NCBI GenBank assembly: GCA_900552525.1
Contig: UNSK01000038.1
Span: 1-19,058 of the forward strand
Length of the DNA stretch: 19,058 nt
Direction: 5' to 3'
Origin: Candidatus Gastranaerophilales bacterium
GTDB taxonomy: Bacteria > Cyanobacteriota > Vampirovibrionia > Gastranaerophilales > Gastranaerophilaceae
The stretch's first letter is position 1, and each line of letters opens with the position of its first letter. Made by a program: the position numbers and the translations under genes. The notes beneath the pieces were generated by a model, which made no database searches, was not told the DNA's origin, and was given only the letters and a program-made list of their open reading frames with translations. This document shows, in pieces, positions 7,990 through 14,814 of this stretch.

Positions 7990-8832
7990 ATGAAAAGAGG
8001 ATTGATTTTAGGTTTTTTTGACGGCGTGCATACAGCACATCAGGCTGTTATAAAATCTGCACTGGATTATGCCGGAGAAGCCATGCTTATTACATTTAAA
8101 GACTCACCGGCTAAGTATTTTAATCAAGAAGCAGAATATATTTACACGCGAAAGCAATCTCTTAAAAAAATTATGTCACTTGGTGTAAGTGAGGTTATAG
8201 AACTCAATTTTGCTGAAATCGCAGACATGCCTGCTGATGAGTATCTTAAATTCATAGTTCAAAAATATAATCCAATATCAATTTCCACCGGCTACAACCA
8301 TACTTTCGGGAAAAACAGGAGCGGAAATCCTGATTTTCTGGCAGAGAATGCAGATAAATTCGGATACAAATATATATGCGTACCTCCTCAGATGTTTAAT
8401 GACCAAATTATAAGTTCTACGCTTATAAGGAAATTACTGAAGGAGGGAAATATATTACTAGCTAATAGACTTCTTGGAACAAATTTTATGCTTGCGGGAA
8501 CAGTAATCAGAGGGGCACAGCTTGGAAGGACGATTGGTTTTCCGACAGCCAATATAAAATACACGCCGGAGATAGTACAAATTCCTTTTGGTGTATATTC
8601 AGCCAGAGTTAATAACCGTCCGGCTGTACTTAACTGGGGTATGAAACCTACTGTTCATAATACAAAAGAACCTATAGTTGAAGTCCACATAATTAATTTT
8701 GACGGAGATTTGTACGGTAAAAATATTGAAATCGAGATTACATCAAAAATACGTGACGAAAAGAAATTCAGGGGGCTGGAAGAGTTAAGAACACAGATTG
8801 AAAAGGATGTTAAAGAATGCTTAAAGTTGTAA
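7990..8832 (+). CDS. ribF: Bifunctional riboflavin kinase / FAD synthetase
   Basis: A 280-residue RibF that converts riboflavin to FMN and FMN to FAD. The N-terminal nucleotidyltransferase has the HIGH-like motif GFFDGVHTAHQ (8-18), GYNHTFGKNRSG (101-112) and ISSTLIRKLL (141-150). The C-terminal flavokinase has GAQLGRTIGFPTANI (175-189), GVYSARV (201-207), NWGMKPTV (215-222) and E231. It is slightly shorter than the usual ~310 residues. The usual G-H in the first motif reads A-H here. It starts 5 nt after the preceding gene without a clear ribosome binding site and overlaps the next gene by 16 nt, so coupling is likely. Confidence 0.93.
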   Translation: MKRGLILGFFDGVHTAHQAVIKSALDYAGEAMLITFKDSPAKYFNQEAEYIYTRKQSLKKIMSLGVSEVIELNFAEIADMPADEYLKFIVQKYNPISISTGYNHTFGKNRSGNPDFLAENADKFGYKYICVPPQMFNDQIISSTLIRKLLKEGNILLANRLLGTNFMLAGTVIRGAQLGRTIGFPTANIKYTPEIVQIPFGVYSARVNNRPAVLNWGMKPTVHNTKEPIVEVHIINFDGDLYGKNIEIEITSKIRDEKKFRGLEELRTQIEKDVKECLKL

Positions 8833-9779
8833 TTGTAGGCTATGGCGAAATGTTCACTAATCTAATCGCAGGGACTCTTGATTCCGGCTGTGAAATCGCA
8901 GGAGTCTTGAGAAAAGATACTGTTAAATATCATCCATTATGGCGTAAAATCAAGGATATTATAAATCCTTCCGTTGAATACAATTATATTAAAAGCTATT
9001 CAATTCCTGAAATTAAAGCTAGAGGAGTTAATACAAAAGAATTTAAGCAAGCACTTCTTAAACTTAATCCTGATATTATTCTAGTAGGATCCTGGGGGGA
9101 AAAAATAAGTAAAGAAATTTATGATTTTCCAAAAATTGCAGCAATCAATGCCCATCCCTCACTTCTGCCTAAATACCGCGGTCCAAATCCTTATTTCTGG
9201 ACAATAAGAAATCAGGAGCAAATAAGCGGGGTAACATTCCATCTAATAGACAAAGGACTGGACACCGGTGCCATTTTAGCACAGGAAGAAATAAAAATTT
9301 ACCCGTCTGATACAGGCAAATCACTAAAAGAACGGACAGTTCTTGTTGCAAGAGGAGTTGTATGCGAACTTCTAAAAGCGCTTAGAGAAGATATCATTAT
9401 CCCTATGACACAGAGAGAAGACAAGGCAAGCTACTATTCACATCCTGAGGATTTAGAACTCGATTTTACCAGAACCGCAGAAGAAAATGATGCGCTTATA
9501 AGAGCAATTTACCCGTGGAGTGAAGCGTATTTCTACCATAAAGATATCTGTCTTGCGGTTTCCTCACACCAGACAGAAATTTCTGAAAACAAAACAGAAT
9601 TTACTGGGGCAGGTACAATTATAGAAACAGATTACAAAAACAGGACAATAAGCGTACTGTGTTCTGATAATAAAATTTTAAAAATTCAAATACACTTATA
9701 CAAGAAATATGACCGGCCGTTTACAAAATTCTATATCAAAAGAGAACTATCAGAAGGCACAATATTGAATTTCCTGTAA
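8817..9779 (+). CDS. Formyltransferase of the Fmt/ArnA family (possible methionyl-tRNA formyltransferase)
   Basis: A 320-residue folate-dependent formyltransferase. The catalytic Asn-His-Asp triad is seen as N111 and H113 (NAHPSLLPKYRGPNP, 111-125) and D149 (DKGLDTGAIL, 145-154). The C-terminal Formyl_trans_C-type segment (about 205-320) contains LDFTRTAEENDALIRAIYPW, as in Fmt. The N-terminus (MLKVVIVGYGEMF) lacks the FxGTPxFA motif typical of canonical Fmt, so a sugar or other amine formyltransferase is possible. Length and the C-terminal domain fit Fmt, which transfers formyl from 10-formyl-THF to Met-tRNA. The gene overlaps ribF by 16 nt, and its 3' end contains the promoter of the next gene. 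Confidence 0.8.
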   Translation: MLKVVIVGYGEMFTNLIAGTLDSGCEIAGVLRKDTVKYHPLWRKIKDIINPSVEYNYIKSYSIPEIKARGVNTKEFKQALLKLNPDIILVGSWGEKISKEIYDFPKIAAINAHPSLLPKYRGPNPYFWTIRNQEQISGVTFHLIDKGLDTGAILAQEEIKIYPSDTGKSLKERTVLVARGVVCELLKALREDIIIPMTQREDKASYYSHPEDLELDFTRTAEENDALIRAIYPWSEAYFYHKDICLAVSSHQTEISENKTEFTGAGTIIETDYKNRTISVLCSDNKILKIQIHLYKKYDRPFTKFYIKRELSEGTILNFL

Positions 9780-9792
9780 AAAGAGTTATAAT
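9765..9792 (+). promoter_or_regulatory. Promoter of the 9818 gene, beginning inside the formyltransferase gene
   Basis: TTGAAT (9765-9770), 16 bp, perfect TATAAT (9787-9792). The -35 hexamer overlaps the last codons of the upstream gene. Predicted transcription begins near 9800, just ahead of a GAGGA ribosome binding site and the ATG at 9818. Confidence 0.6.
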
Positions 9793-9817
9793 AAGTATAT
9801 ACAATTTGAGGATATGG

Positions 9818-10786
9818 ATGTCTGAAATAGGTTATTACAATTATTACAATAATACGAGCAGGTACACCCCCGATGCCGTTATTGACCGCTACCAGCAGAT
9901 GGTTGACCGGTATAATTCAGATGAACTGCATTCAAACAATGAAAATCCTTATAGCGACGAAAATCTTGCATTACGCAAGCTTGATGAACAGCTTGCTCCT
10001 ATGGCAGAAAACGTTCGTTCAAAATGCAAGACTATAGATGAAGTACGCCATTATTTAGGTTTAAAGTATTTTGGCCAGGAAGAGTTTGCATTCACAAAAA
10101 AATGGAAAGAGCCTGAAAAATATGCAATGTACGAAAATGACCTTAATGCGATTTGCTATGGTACTGTAGGCGGTGCAAATAGGCAAGACCCGAGGCTTAA
10201 TTTTACAAACAAAGACTGGGATACATACGAAGCAGAACAAAAGGCTTCCAAGCAAAAAATTATAAGCAACCAGATGAATAACCTTTTGGAGAACAACGGA
10301 ATAACAGTAAATGACCAGCTTTTGATTTCATTTAATCCATATTCTTATACAGCTTCTATTGAAGGTTCTTCTGACTTGAACATGCTGTCTAAAATTACAG
10401 AGCTTTTGAATTCCGGCAGTAATTCCCGTGAGCTTATGTATTATACAATGCAAACCTCTGGAAATATTGATGCAGACGCGCTTACAAAATTCAGAGCTTA
10501 TCAGAACATAAAACAATATACCGGCTATGATCTTTCTAAACTGGATTTGAAAAACGGTGAATTTTATACTCCAGAAGGACAAAAAATTACAGACATATTA
10601 AAAGATAAACTTGATAAAAATAATTCAATTGCAGTAGAATTTAAAGGAGCAGCTTACCAATACACAAAAGATCTCCTTGATAAGATAGCAGAGCATGGCT
10701 GGAATGGGACTCCTGATTTGGAGCTAAAAATTGGTTTTTCCATAAAAGACGGCTTTTTTAACCTCGACAGTTTCTGGGAAGCTTAA
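9818..10786 (+). CDS. Hypothetical protein
   Basis: A 322-residue soluble protein that I cannot assign. The N-terminus is Tyr/Asn-rich (SEIGYYNYYNNTSRYTPD), followed by charged helical segments. The middle has QMNNLLENNGITVNDQLLIS, SYTASIEGSSDLNMLSKITE and a helix-rich region. The C-terminus reads AAYQYTKDLLDKIAEHGW and LKIGFSIKDGFFNLDSFWEA. No signal peptide, membrane segment or catalytic motif is evident. The ATG at 9818 has GAGGA 5 nt upstream; an in-frame TTG at 9806 is just before that site and is not used as the start. It has its own good promoter and overlaps the convergent gene by 4 nt (both stops share TTAA). Confidence 0.65.
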   Translation: MSEIGYYNYYNNTSRYTPDAVIDRYQQMVDRYNSDELHSNNENPYSDENLALRKLDEQLAPMAENVRSKCKTIDEVRHYLGLKYFGQEEFAFTKKWKEPEKYAMYENDLNAICYGTVGGANRQDPRLNFTNKDWDTYEAEQKASKQKIISNQMNNLLENNGITVNDQLLISFNPYSYTASIEGSSDLNMLSKITELLNSGSNSRELMYYTMQTSGNIDADALTKFRAYQNIKQYTGYDLSKLDLKNGEFYTPEGQKITDILKDKLDKNNSIAVEFKGAAYQYTKDLLDKIAEHGWNGTPDLELKIGFSIKDGFFNLDSFWEA

Positions 10787-11115
10787 AGCTTATCCCATTC
10801 GCCGTTTTCTACAAGTTTTCTTATCTCAGCCTTAACATCCGGATCGTCTGTCTTTGCCTGAAGCTCTTTTATAAGCTTTTCTTTTTCCTCATCTGAGAGA
10901 TTTCTCGCTGTAAATTTTTTAATCTCAGACACAGGCATACTTTTCTTTTTATTTTTTACTGCCAGCAGCCCAAGAGAGGCAACCCCGAGAGCTGTTAGCG
11001 AAACTGCAAGAGCCTTTGAAGAAACCATCGGCTTTTCCTCCGGCTTTCTTTCTTCATCCTTAACTTTTGACGGAATATAAGTTTCTGTTTTGACAGGAGT
11101 AATATGAATAGACAT
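10783..11115 (-). CDS. Small single-pass membrane protein, unknown function
   Basis: A 110-residue protein. A charged N-terminus (residues 1-34, including KVKDEERKPEEKPM) precedes one hydrophobic segment (about 35-54, KALAVSLTALGVASLGLLAV), then NKKKS and a charged helical C-terminus with LSDEEKEKLIKELQAK. Positive residues after the membrane segment suggest that the C-terminus is cytoplasmic. The ATG at 11115 is preferred over that at 11130, because GAAAGG sits 6 nt before it and would be inside the longer version. It lies 49 nt downstream of the asparaginase gene on the same strand and is probably cotranscribed. I do not recognise the family. Confidence 0.6.
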   Translation of the reverse strand: MSIHITPVKTETYIPSKVKDEERKPEEKPMVSSKALAVSLTALGVASLGLLAVKNKKKSMPVSEIKKFTARNLSDEEKEKLIKELQAKTDDPDVKAEIRKLVENGEWDKL

Positions 11116-11164
11116 AACAAACCTTTCCATATATATAAAAACAAAAACTAAATAAGAATTGCCA

Positions 11165-12049
11165 TTATTTTATTATAATTTCACCGACAATCTTACCCGC
11201 TAAAGTCCTAATTTTATTGTCGTAATTAATCTCTCCCCAGCCCAGCCTGTTAATTGTATGCAAAACAGCAAATCTTCTAGCTTCCATTGAACAGTCATTA
11301 ATTTTCACAACAAAAGCATCTTTTTTCTGAACATTAACAACAATACACAAACCACCTGCACCTACTTTTGCAAGAATACCATGTGTATTCTGAATAATTT
11401 CAGTGTCAAGACGATTTTCTCCGCCAAAAATATAAGGATGATTTAATATTGAATTGACAATCCTATCATACTTGAGAAGGTTTATATATCCGACAAGCAT
11501 GTTATAAAGCGGCATGCTCAAAATAGGCACCCCGCAGCCATCAGTTGTTGACGGATACCTATCTTTGACCTCACACAGCATATTAATCTTTTCCCTAACA
11601 GCTCTTTGAAGCGGATGTTCCGGCTCATAATATGTTTCCATATCCCAGCCTTTAAGTTTGCAAACAACAAGAAAACCAATATGTTTGCCCGAACAATTAT
11701 TATGAATTTCTGAAAACTCTTCACCCCTAAGCAGCATTTTATCCTGCATGCTTCTGGAAAGCGGAGCATGCCTGCCGCACTTAAGAAGTTTTGCATCAAT
11801 ATCATATTTTTTCAAAATCCGGCGTGCGATTTCAACATGACACTCTTCACCGGAATGAGATCCGCAGCAAAGTGCAATTTCATCCTCAGTTAAATCTGCA
11901 CCGTAATCCATCAATAAAGATGCTTGTAAAGGCTTTGCACAGGAACGAAGATAATAAGGTTCAGAACGAGAATTTCCTTCTTTATAATGCAAAACAATAC
12001 CGTCATGAAATTCCTCAACAAGCCCATCCCTTACATACTCAATACGCAT
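11165..12049 (-). CDS. L-asparaginase II, Rhizobium etli (class 3) type
   Basis: A 294-residue member of the PF06089 family, which hydrolyses asparagine to aspartate and ammonia and is unrelated to the E. coli enzymes. Candidate catalytic residues are S36 and K39 (LRSCAKPLQ) and S64/S66 (CCGSHSGEE). The zinc-site residues known in the R. etli ReAIV enzyme (Cys, Lys three residues on, and a Cys about 53 further) are matched by C119 and K122 (NNCSGKH) and C172 (TDGCGVP). The late Lys is present in VVKINDCS. The gene is shorter than ReAIV (about 367 residues), perhaps a compact version. It starts 3 nt after the upstream MshEN-like gene ends. Confidence 0.85.
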   Translation of the reverse strand: MRIEYVRDGLVEEFHDGIVLHYKEGNSRSEPYYLRSCAKPLQASLLMDYGADLTEDEIALCCGSHSGEECHVEIARRILKKYDIDAKLLKCGRHAPLSRSMQDKMLLRGEEFSEIHNNCSGKHIGFLVVCKLKGWDMETYYEPEHPLQRAVREKINMLCEVKDRYPSTTDGCGVPILSMPLYNMLVGYINLLKYDRIVNSILNHPYIFGGENRLDTEIIQNTHGILAKVGAGGLCIVVNVQKKDAFVVKINDCSMEARRFAVLHTINRLGWGEINYDNKIRTLAGKIVGEIIIK

Positions 12050-12052
12050 TGG

Positions 12053-12829
12053 TTAAAACTCTTGTAGCTTAGGCTCTTCTTCCGGAGTCTTATGTTCCTT
12101 AATGAATGTTAAAATAGCATCCATCTTCTGCCTCAAGATTTCGTTCTCTTCTTTTAGACGTGTATTCTCAACTCTTATATCAAATTTTTCTTTTTCCATT
12201 GCTAGAGTTGGAATATCATCAGGGTTAAGCGAGAATCTCTTTCCAGCCTCTTCCTTCATAAACATAATACTCTTAACATCTCTATCTGCAATAAAGCCCA
12301 TTTGAACCATCAACTCTGCAATAAAAACATGCTTTCCGGCTTCGTTCATTTCCTGCTGTTTGTTTAAAACTTCATCAAGCTGTTCAATAGTCATTTTACC
12401 CGCACGGATAAAATATTCACCGGTTCTGTATTTTCCGGCAAGAAATCCAGCCGTGGCACTTACCGAATTCGTTACTTTATTTGAAAAGAACCCTGAAGTT
12501 TTGCAAAACATAAACGCTTTTGCAATTTCTTCAATCGTAAAATTATTTTCAATCGCAATTTCAACAAGCGACATGCCTTTTGAGCAGCAATTCATAAAAG
12601 AATAAATCATGTCATCGTATTTTGATTCTTTAGTCAAAAGTTCATTCTGCCCCTGTTCAGATAACGCCGGACGATAAATGTGAAACAGTTCTCCCTCTTG
12701 CACATCAAGGAACTCGTTACTCAAATAGGTCGTTAAATCATTAGATAAATTCAAGAAAATTGTCTGCTTAATCCATAACGGAAAAGCTAACATTTTTTCC
12801 ATAAAATCTATAAATAAACTTTTGCTCAT
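12053..12829 (-). CDS. Hypothetical protein with MshEN-like domain and coiled coil
   Basis: A 258-residue cytoplasmic protein. Residues 134-191 (RTGEYFIRAGKMTIEQLDEV, followed by an Ala/Gly loop and a repeat MGFIADRDVKSIMF) resemble the MshEN/T2SSE-N helical pattern of LL..GxIT.EQL...L repeats, found in type II secretion/pilus ATPases and as c-di-GMP-binding modules. No ATPase domain follows. Residues 210-245 look like a coiled coil (ENTRLKEENEILRQK). The first 125 residues are unassigned, with conserved-looking Cys at 81, 82 and 109. The start is at 12829 because AGAAGG is about 8 nt upstream; an upstream in-frame ATG at 12898 lacks such a site. It is divergent from flaG and is the first gene of the asparaginase unit. 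MshEN assignment is tentative. Confidence 0.65.
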   Translation of the reverse strand: MSKSLFIDFMEKMLAFPLWIKQTIFLNLSNDLTTYLSNEFLDVQEGELFHIYRPALSEQGQNELLTKESKYDDMIYSFMNCCSKGMSLVEIAIENNFTIEEIAKAFMFCKTSGFFSNKVTNSVSATAGFLAGKYRTGEYFIRAGKMTIEQLDEVLNKQQEMNEAGKHVFIAELMVQMGFIADRDVKSIMFMKEEAGKRFSLNPDDIPTLAMEKEKFDIRVENTRLKEENEILRQKMDAILTFIKEHKTPEEEPKLQEF

Positions 12830-12860
12830 GAAATATACCCTTCTTTTATATGATGAACAT

Positions 12861-12895
12861 AAAAGCATTATATCATAACATGCTATTATATAGAA
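12861..12895. promoter_or_regulatory. Divergent promoter region between the MshEN-like gene and flaG
   Basis: On the minus strand TATAAT occurs at 12872-12867 and again at 12890-12885. On the plus strand TATTAT lies at 12884-12889, so candidate -10 boxes for both directions overlap. The -35 boxes are poor on both strands. The only intergenic DNA between the two divergent genes is 12830-12916. Confidence 0.35.
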
Positions 12896-12916
12896 CATGT
12901 AAAGGAAGCTTCACAT

Positions 12917-13378
12917 ATGGGCATGGATGGTTTATCATTTTCGAATACCGGTGCGGTAAAAGAATCTACTTCCGCAGAGTATGCCAGCAAAACAGAACAG
13001 GCAATTCACTCTGATGCAGTGCAGGACTCGCAGCAGGTGCAAAACTTGAGTGTAAACCAGAGGATTAGACGCAAAGACGATGATGAAGAAAGTTCTGATA
13101 AAAAACAACAATCTGAAAAAGAAGAGGAAGAGTTTCAAGACGGACTCGTAGAAAAAAATCCGGAAGATCTACTGGAAGAAGAGGCCGAGGTTGATATTGA
13201 AGATATTGAAAATCCCAACAAAGATTTTTATGTTAAATTAAATGTAAAAGATGATATAATAGAATTATATGACAGTGCGACAAATAGGTTAATAGAAACA
13301 ATATCCGGAAATGAACTTGGGGAATTAGTACAAAAGCTGAACATGGCATCCGGAATATTTGTAAACAAGAAGGTGTAA
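12917..13378 (+). CDS. flaG: FlaG-family flagellar protein
   Basis: A 153-residue protein whose C-terminal region (100-153) matches FlaG proteins: FYVKLNVKDDIIELYDSATN, then RLIETISGNELGELVQKLN and GIFVNKKV, corresponding to the usual vDxxTgevIrqIP and GllvDqxa ends. FlaG proteins are flagellar-filament associated and found next to fliD/fliS. The N-terminal half is unusual: polar and very acidic (53-98, RRKDDDEESSDKK and EDLLEEEAEVDIED), likely disordered. The ATG at 12917 has AAAGGAAG 8 nt upstream. fliS follows immediately (stop 13376-13378, start 13379). Confidence 0.75.
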   Translation: MGMDGLSFSNTGAVKESTSAEYASKTEQAIHSDAVQDSQQVQNLSVNQRIRRKDDDEESSDKKQQSEKEEEEFQDGLVEKNPEDLLEEEAEVDIEDIENPNKDFYVKLNVKDDIIELYDSATNRLIETISGNELGELVQKLNMASGIFVNKKV

Positions 13379-13858
13379 ATGCCGCCAGGAAATCCTTACA
13401 ACAAGTACATAAAACAATACCAGGCAAGCAACATAAATACCGCAACGCCGGAAAAACTTATGATATTGCTTTTTGACGGAGCTTTACAGTTTTTGCAGAA
13501 AGCAAAAACAGCTATTGCTGAAAATAATCTGCAAGAACGTGCTCAAAATATCGAAGGTGCAAGAAAAATTATAAGAGAACTTATGCGAACCATAGACCTC
13601 GAAAATGGCAATAAAGTTTCAAAGCAGCTTTTCAAGCTGTACAACAAAATGGCTATGAACCTTATAAAAGCAAATGTTCAGCGCAATTCAACAAAAATTG
13701 ATGAAGTAATTGAAGATTTAACCAACATAAGATGGGGCTTCCAGAAAGCAATAGAAATCCAGAATGGAATAATAACCCTTGAAGAAGTTATGAAAGAAAT
13801 GCCGCAGCAGGGAATTCAGCATCCGGCATTAAGAGAGGATGATAATAATGCAGGATGA
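13379..13858 (+). CDS. fliS: Flagellin export chaperone FliS
   Basis: A 159-residue cytoplasmic chaperone that binds the C-terminus of flagellin before export. It has the family landmarks NPYNKYIKQY (5-14), the NTATPEKLMILLFDGA segment near the N-terminus, and the four-helix bundle pattern including RAQNIEGARKIIRELM. Length is slightly above the usual ~130 residues because of a C-terminal extension (QGIQHPALREDDN). It abuts flaG with no spacing and overlaps the next gene by 11 nt. Confidence 0.95.
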   Translation: MPPGNPYNKYIKQYQASNINTATPEKLMILLFDGALQFLQKAKTAIAENNLQERAQNIEGARKIIRELMRTIDLENGNKVSKQLFKLYNKMAMNLIKANVQRNSTKIDEVIEDLTNIRWGFQKAIEIQNGIITLEEVMKEMPQQGIQHPALREDDNNAG

Positions 13859-14222
13859 AAAACAATTTGAACAACTGATTATGCAATATACACAGCTTAA
13901 AAACGGCTCAGAAGATATTTCAAGAATGATTGATAATGAAGATTTCGATAATGCAATAACGATGATAAAAAATCGTGAACATTTATTTTTGAGCTGCAAA
14001 TGCATTCGTAAATATCTTGACTTAACACCTGTTCAGCAGAAAGAACTCGACACTCTTCTCGATGAAATAAGAGATTTGGAACTTAAAAATATAAAAAAAC
14101 TAGAGGCCGGCAAAGATAAAATTCAAATGGAACTAAAAAAAAGCCAACAGTCACAAAAATTTCAAAAAGCATATGATTTTGATGCAAATTACAGCGGTAA
14201 CATAATAAATATACAGGAGTAA
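13848..14222 (+). CDS. fliT: FliT/FlgN-like flagellar chaperone
   Basis: A 124-residue, almost entirely helical protein downstream of fliS, the usual position of fliT. It has the pattern of this chaperone class: an N-terminal helix (EQLIMQYTQLKNGSEDISRM), a short helix with DNAITMIKNREHLFLSC, a TPVQQKELDTLLDEI helix, and a basic C-terminal helix ending KFQKAYDFDANYSG, similar to the QxxxAY end seen in FliT/FlgN proteins. The ATG at 13848 is chosen because GAGAGG (13833-13838) is 9 nt upstream; the ATG at 13839 abuts that site. It overlaps fliS by 11 nt. The sequence family is very divergent, so the name rests partly on context. Confidence 0.7.
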   Translation: MQDEKQFEQLIMQYTQLKNGSEDISRMIDNEDFDNAITMIKNREHLFLSCKCIRKYLDLTPVQQKELDTLLDEIRDLELKNIKKLEAGKDKIQMELKKSQQSQKFQKAYDFDANYSGNIINIQE

Positions 14223-14274
14223 TCCCCCTCAAAACATCTTATTTAGGCGTTTACAGTACTTTTCAACAAAGTGC

Positions 14275-14302
14275 TTGCTTTTTTCTGCGTTTATGCTATT
14301 AG
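14275..14302 (+). promoter_or_regulatory. Upstream candidate promoter of hup
   Basis: TTGCTT (14275-14280), 16 bp, TATTAG (14297-14302), 70 bp upstream of the stronger hup promoter. Both -35 boxes are embedded in the same TGCTTGC heptamer. Confidence 0.35.
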
Positions 14303-14344
14303 GCTGCAACCCAGAAATTGAGAGTATTTTCAAGAAAAAAATGC

Positions 14345-14372
14345 TTGCATTCTGTTTTGGAGTTTGTATAAT
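14345..14372 (+). promoter_or_regulatory. Promoter of hup
   Basis: TTGCAT (14345-14350), 16 bp, perfect TATAAT (14367-14372). It would start transcription near 14379, about 26 nt before the ATG, leaving the AAAGGAG ribosome binding site at 14391-14397 in the leader. Confidence 0.75.
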
Positions 14373-14404
14373 AGAATTTGTAATTAGAAGAAAGGAGTTT
14401 TATA

Positions 14405-14683
14405 ATGAACAAAGAAGAATTAGTACAAGAAATTTCTAAAAAATCAAAAGTTACTCAAAAAGAAGCTAACGAAGTATTATCAGCTTTAATTGAAACTGTT
14501 CAAAAGACTGTTTCTAAAGGTAAAAAAGTTACTTTAGTTGGTTTTGGTACTTTCGAACCACGCAAGAGAGCTGCTAGAAACGGCAGAAACCCTCAAACTG
14601 GTAAAGAAATTAAAATCCCTGCTAAAACAGTTCCTGTTTTCTCAGCTGGTAAAAAATTCAAAGAAGTTGTTAACGGTAAGTAA
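14405..14683 (+). CDS. hup: HU-family nucleoid DNA-binding protein
   Basis: A 92-residue HU homologue that bends DNA and helps compact the chromosome. It has the N-terminal helices MNKEELVQEISKKSKVTQKE, the GFGTFEPRKRAARNGRNPQT segment (about 47-66), and KIPAKTVPVFSAGKKFKE at the end of the arm and C-terminal helix. A strong AAAGGAG site lies 7 nt before the ATG, and a good sigma-70 promoter lies upstream. Codon use is enriched for AAA, GAA and GCT, as expected of a highly expressed gene. A perfect 17-bp hairpin follows. Confidence 0.97.
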   Translation: MNKEELVQEISKKSKVTQKEANEVLSALIETVQKTVSKGKKVTLVGFGTFEPRKRAARNGRNPQTGKEIKIPAKTVPVFSAGKKFKEVVNGK

Positions 14684-14703
14684 TTAACATTTCTTTAAAA
14701 GAT

Positions 14704-14740
14704 TTAAGCGGGACGGCTAAAAATTAGCCGTCCCGCTTAA
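14704..14740 (+). terminator. Perfect 17-bp hairpin after hup, probable terminator or mRNA 3' structure
   Basis: TTAAGCGGGACGGCTAA (14704-14720) pairs perfectly with 14724-14740, leaving an AAA loop. The stem is long and GC-rich at its core. No T tract follows on either strand (TATATC downstream), so it is not a standard intrinsic terminator; it could be a transcript-stabilising end. Confidence 0.6.
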
Positions 14741-14772
14741 TATATCTTCACACTCTATTGAATGTTTTTATA

Positions 14773-14804
14773 TTATTGGGTATATATTTATAATAACCCG
14801 ATAA
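14773..14804 (+). promoter_or_regulatory. Inverted repeat around the -10 box of the four-wHTH regulator gene; candidate operator
   Basis: TTATTGGGT (14773-14781) and ACCCGATAA (14796-14804) form an inverted repeat with 9-bp arms (8 of 9 paired). They flank a perfect TATAAT (14789-14794), and arm centres are about 23 bp apart, near two helical turns. The -35 is weak (TTTTTA, 14765-14770, 18 bp spacer). Position and symmetry suggest repression by the encoded DNA-binding protein. The second arm runs up to AAAGGAA, the ribosome binding site for the ATG at 14815. Confidence 0.5.
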
Positions 14805-14814
14805 AGGAAATGTT

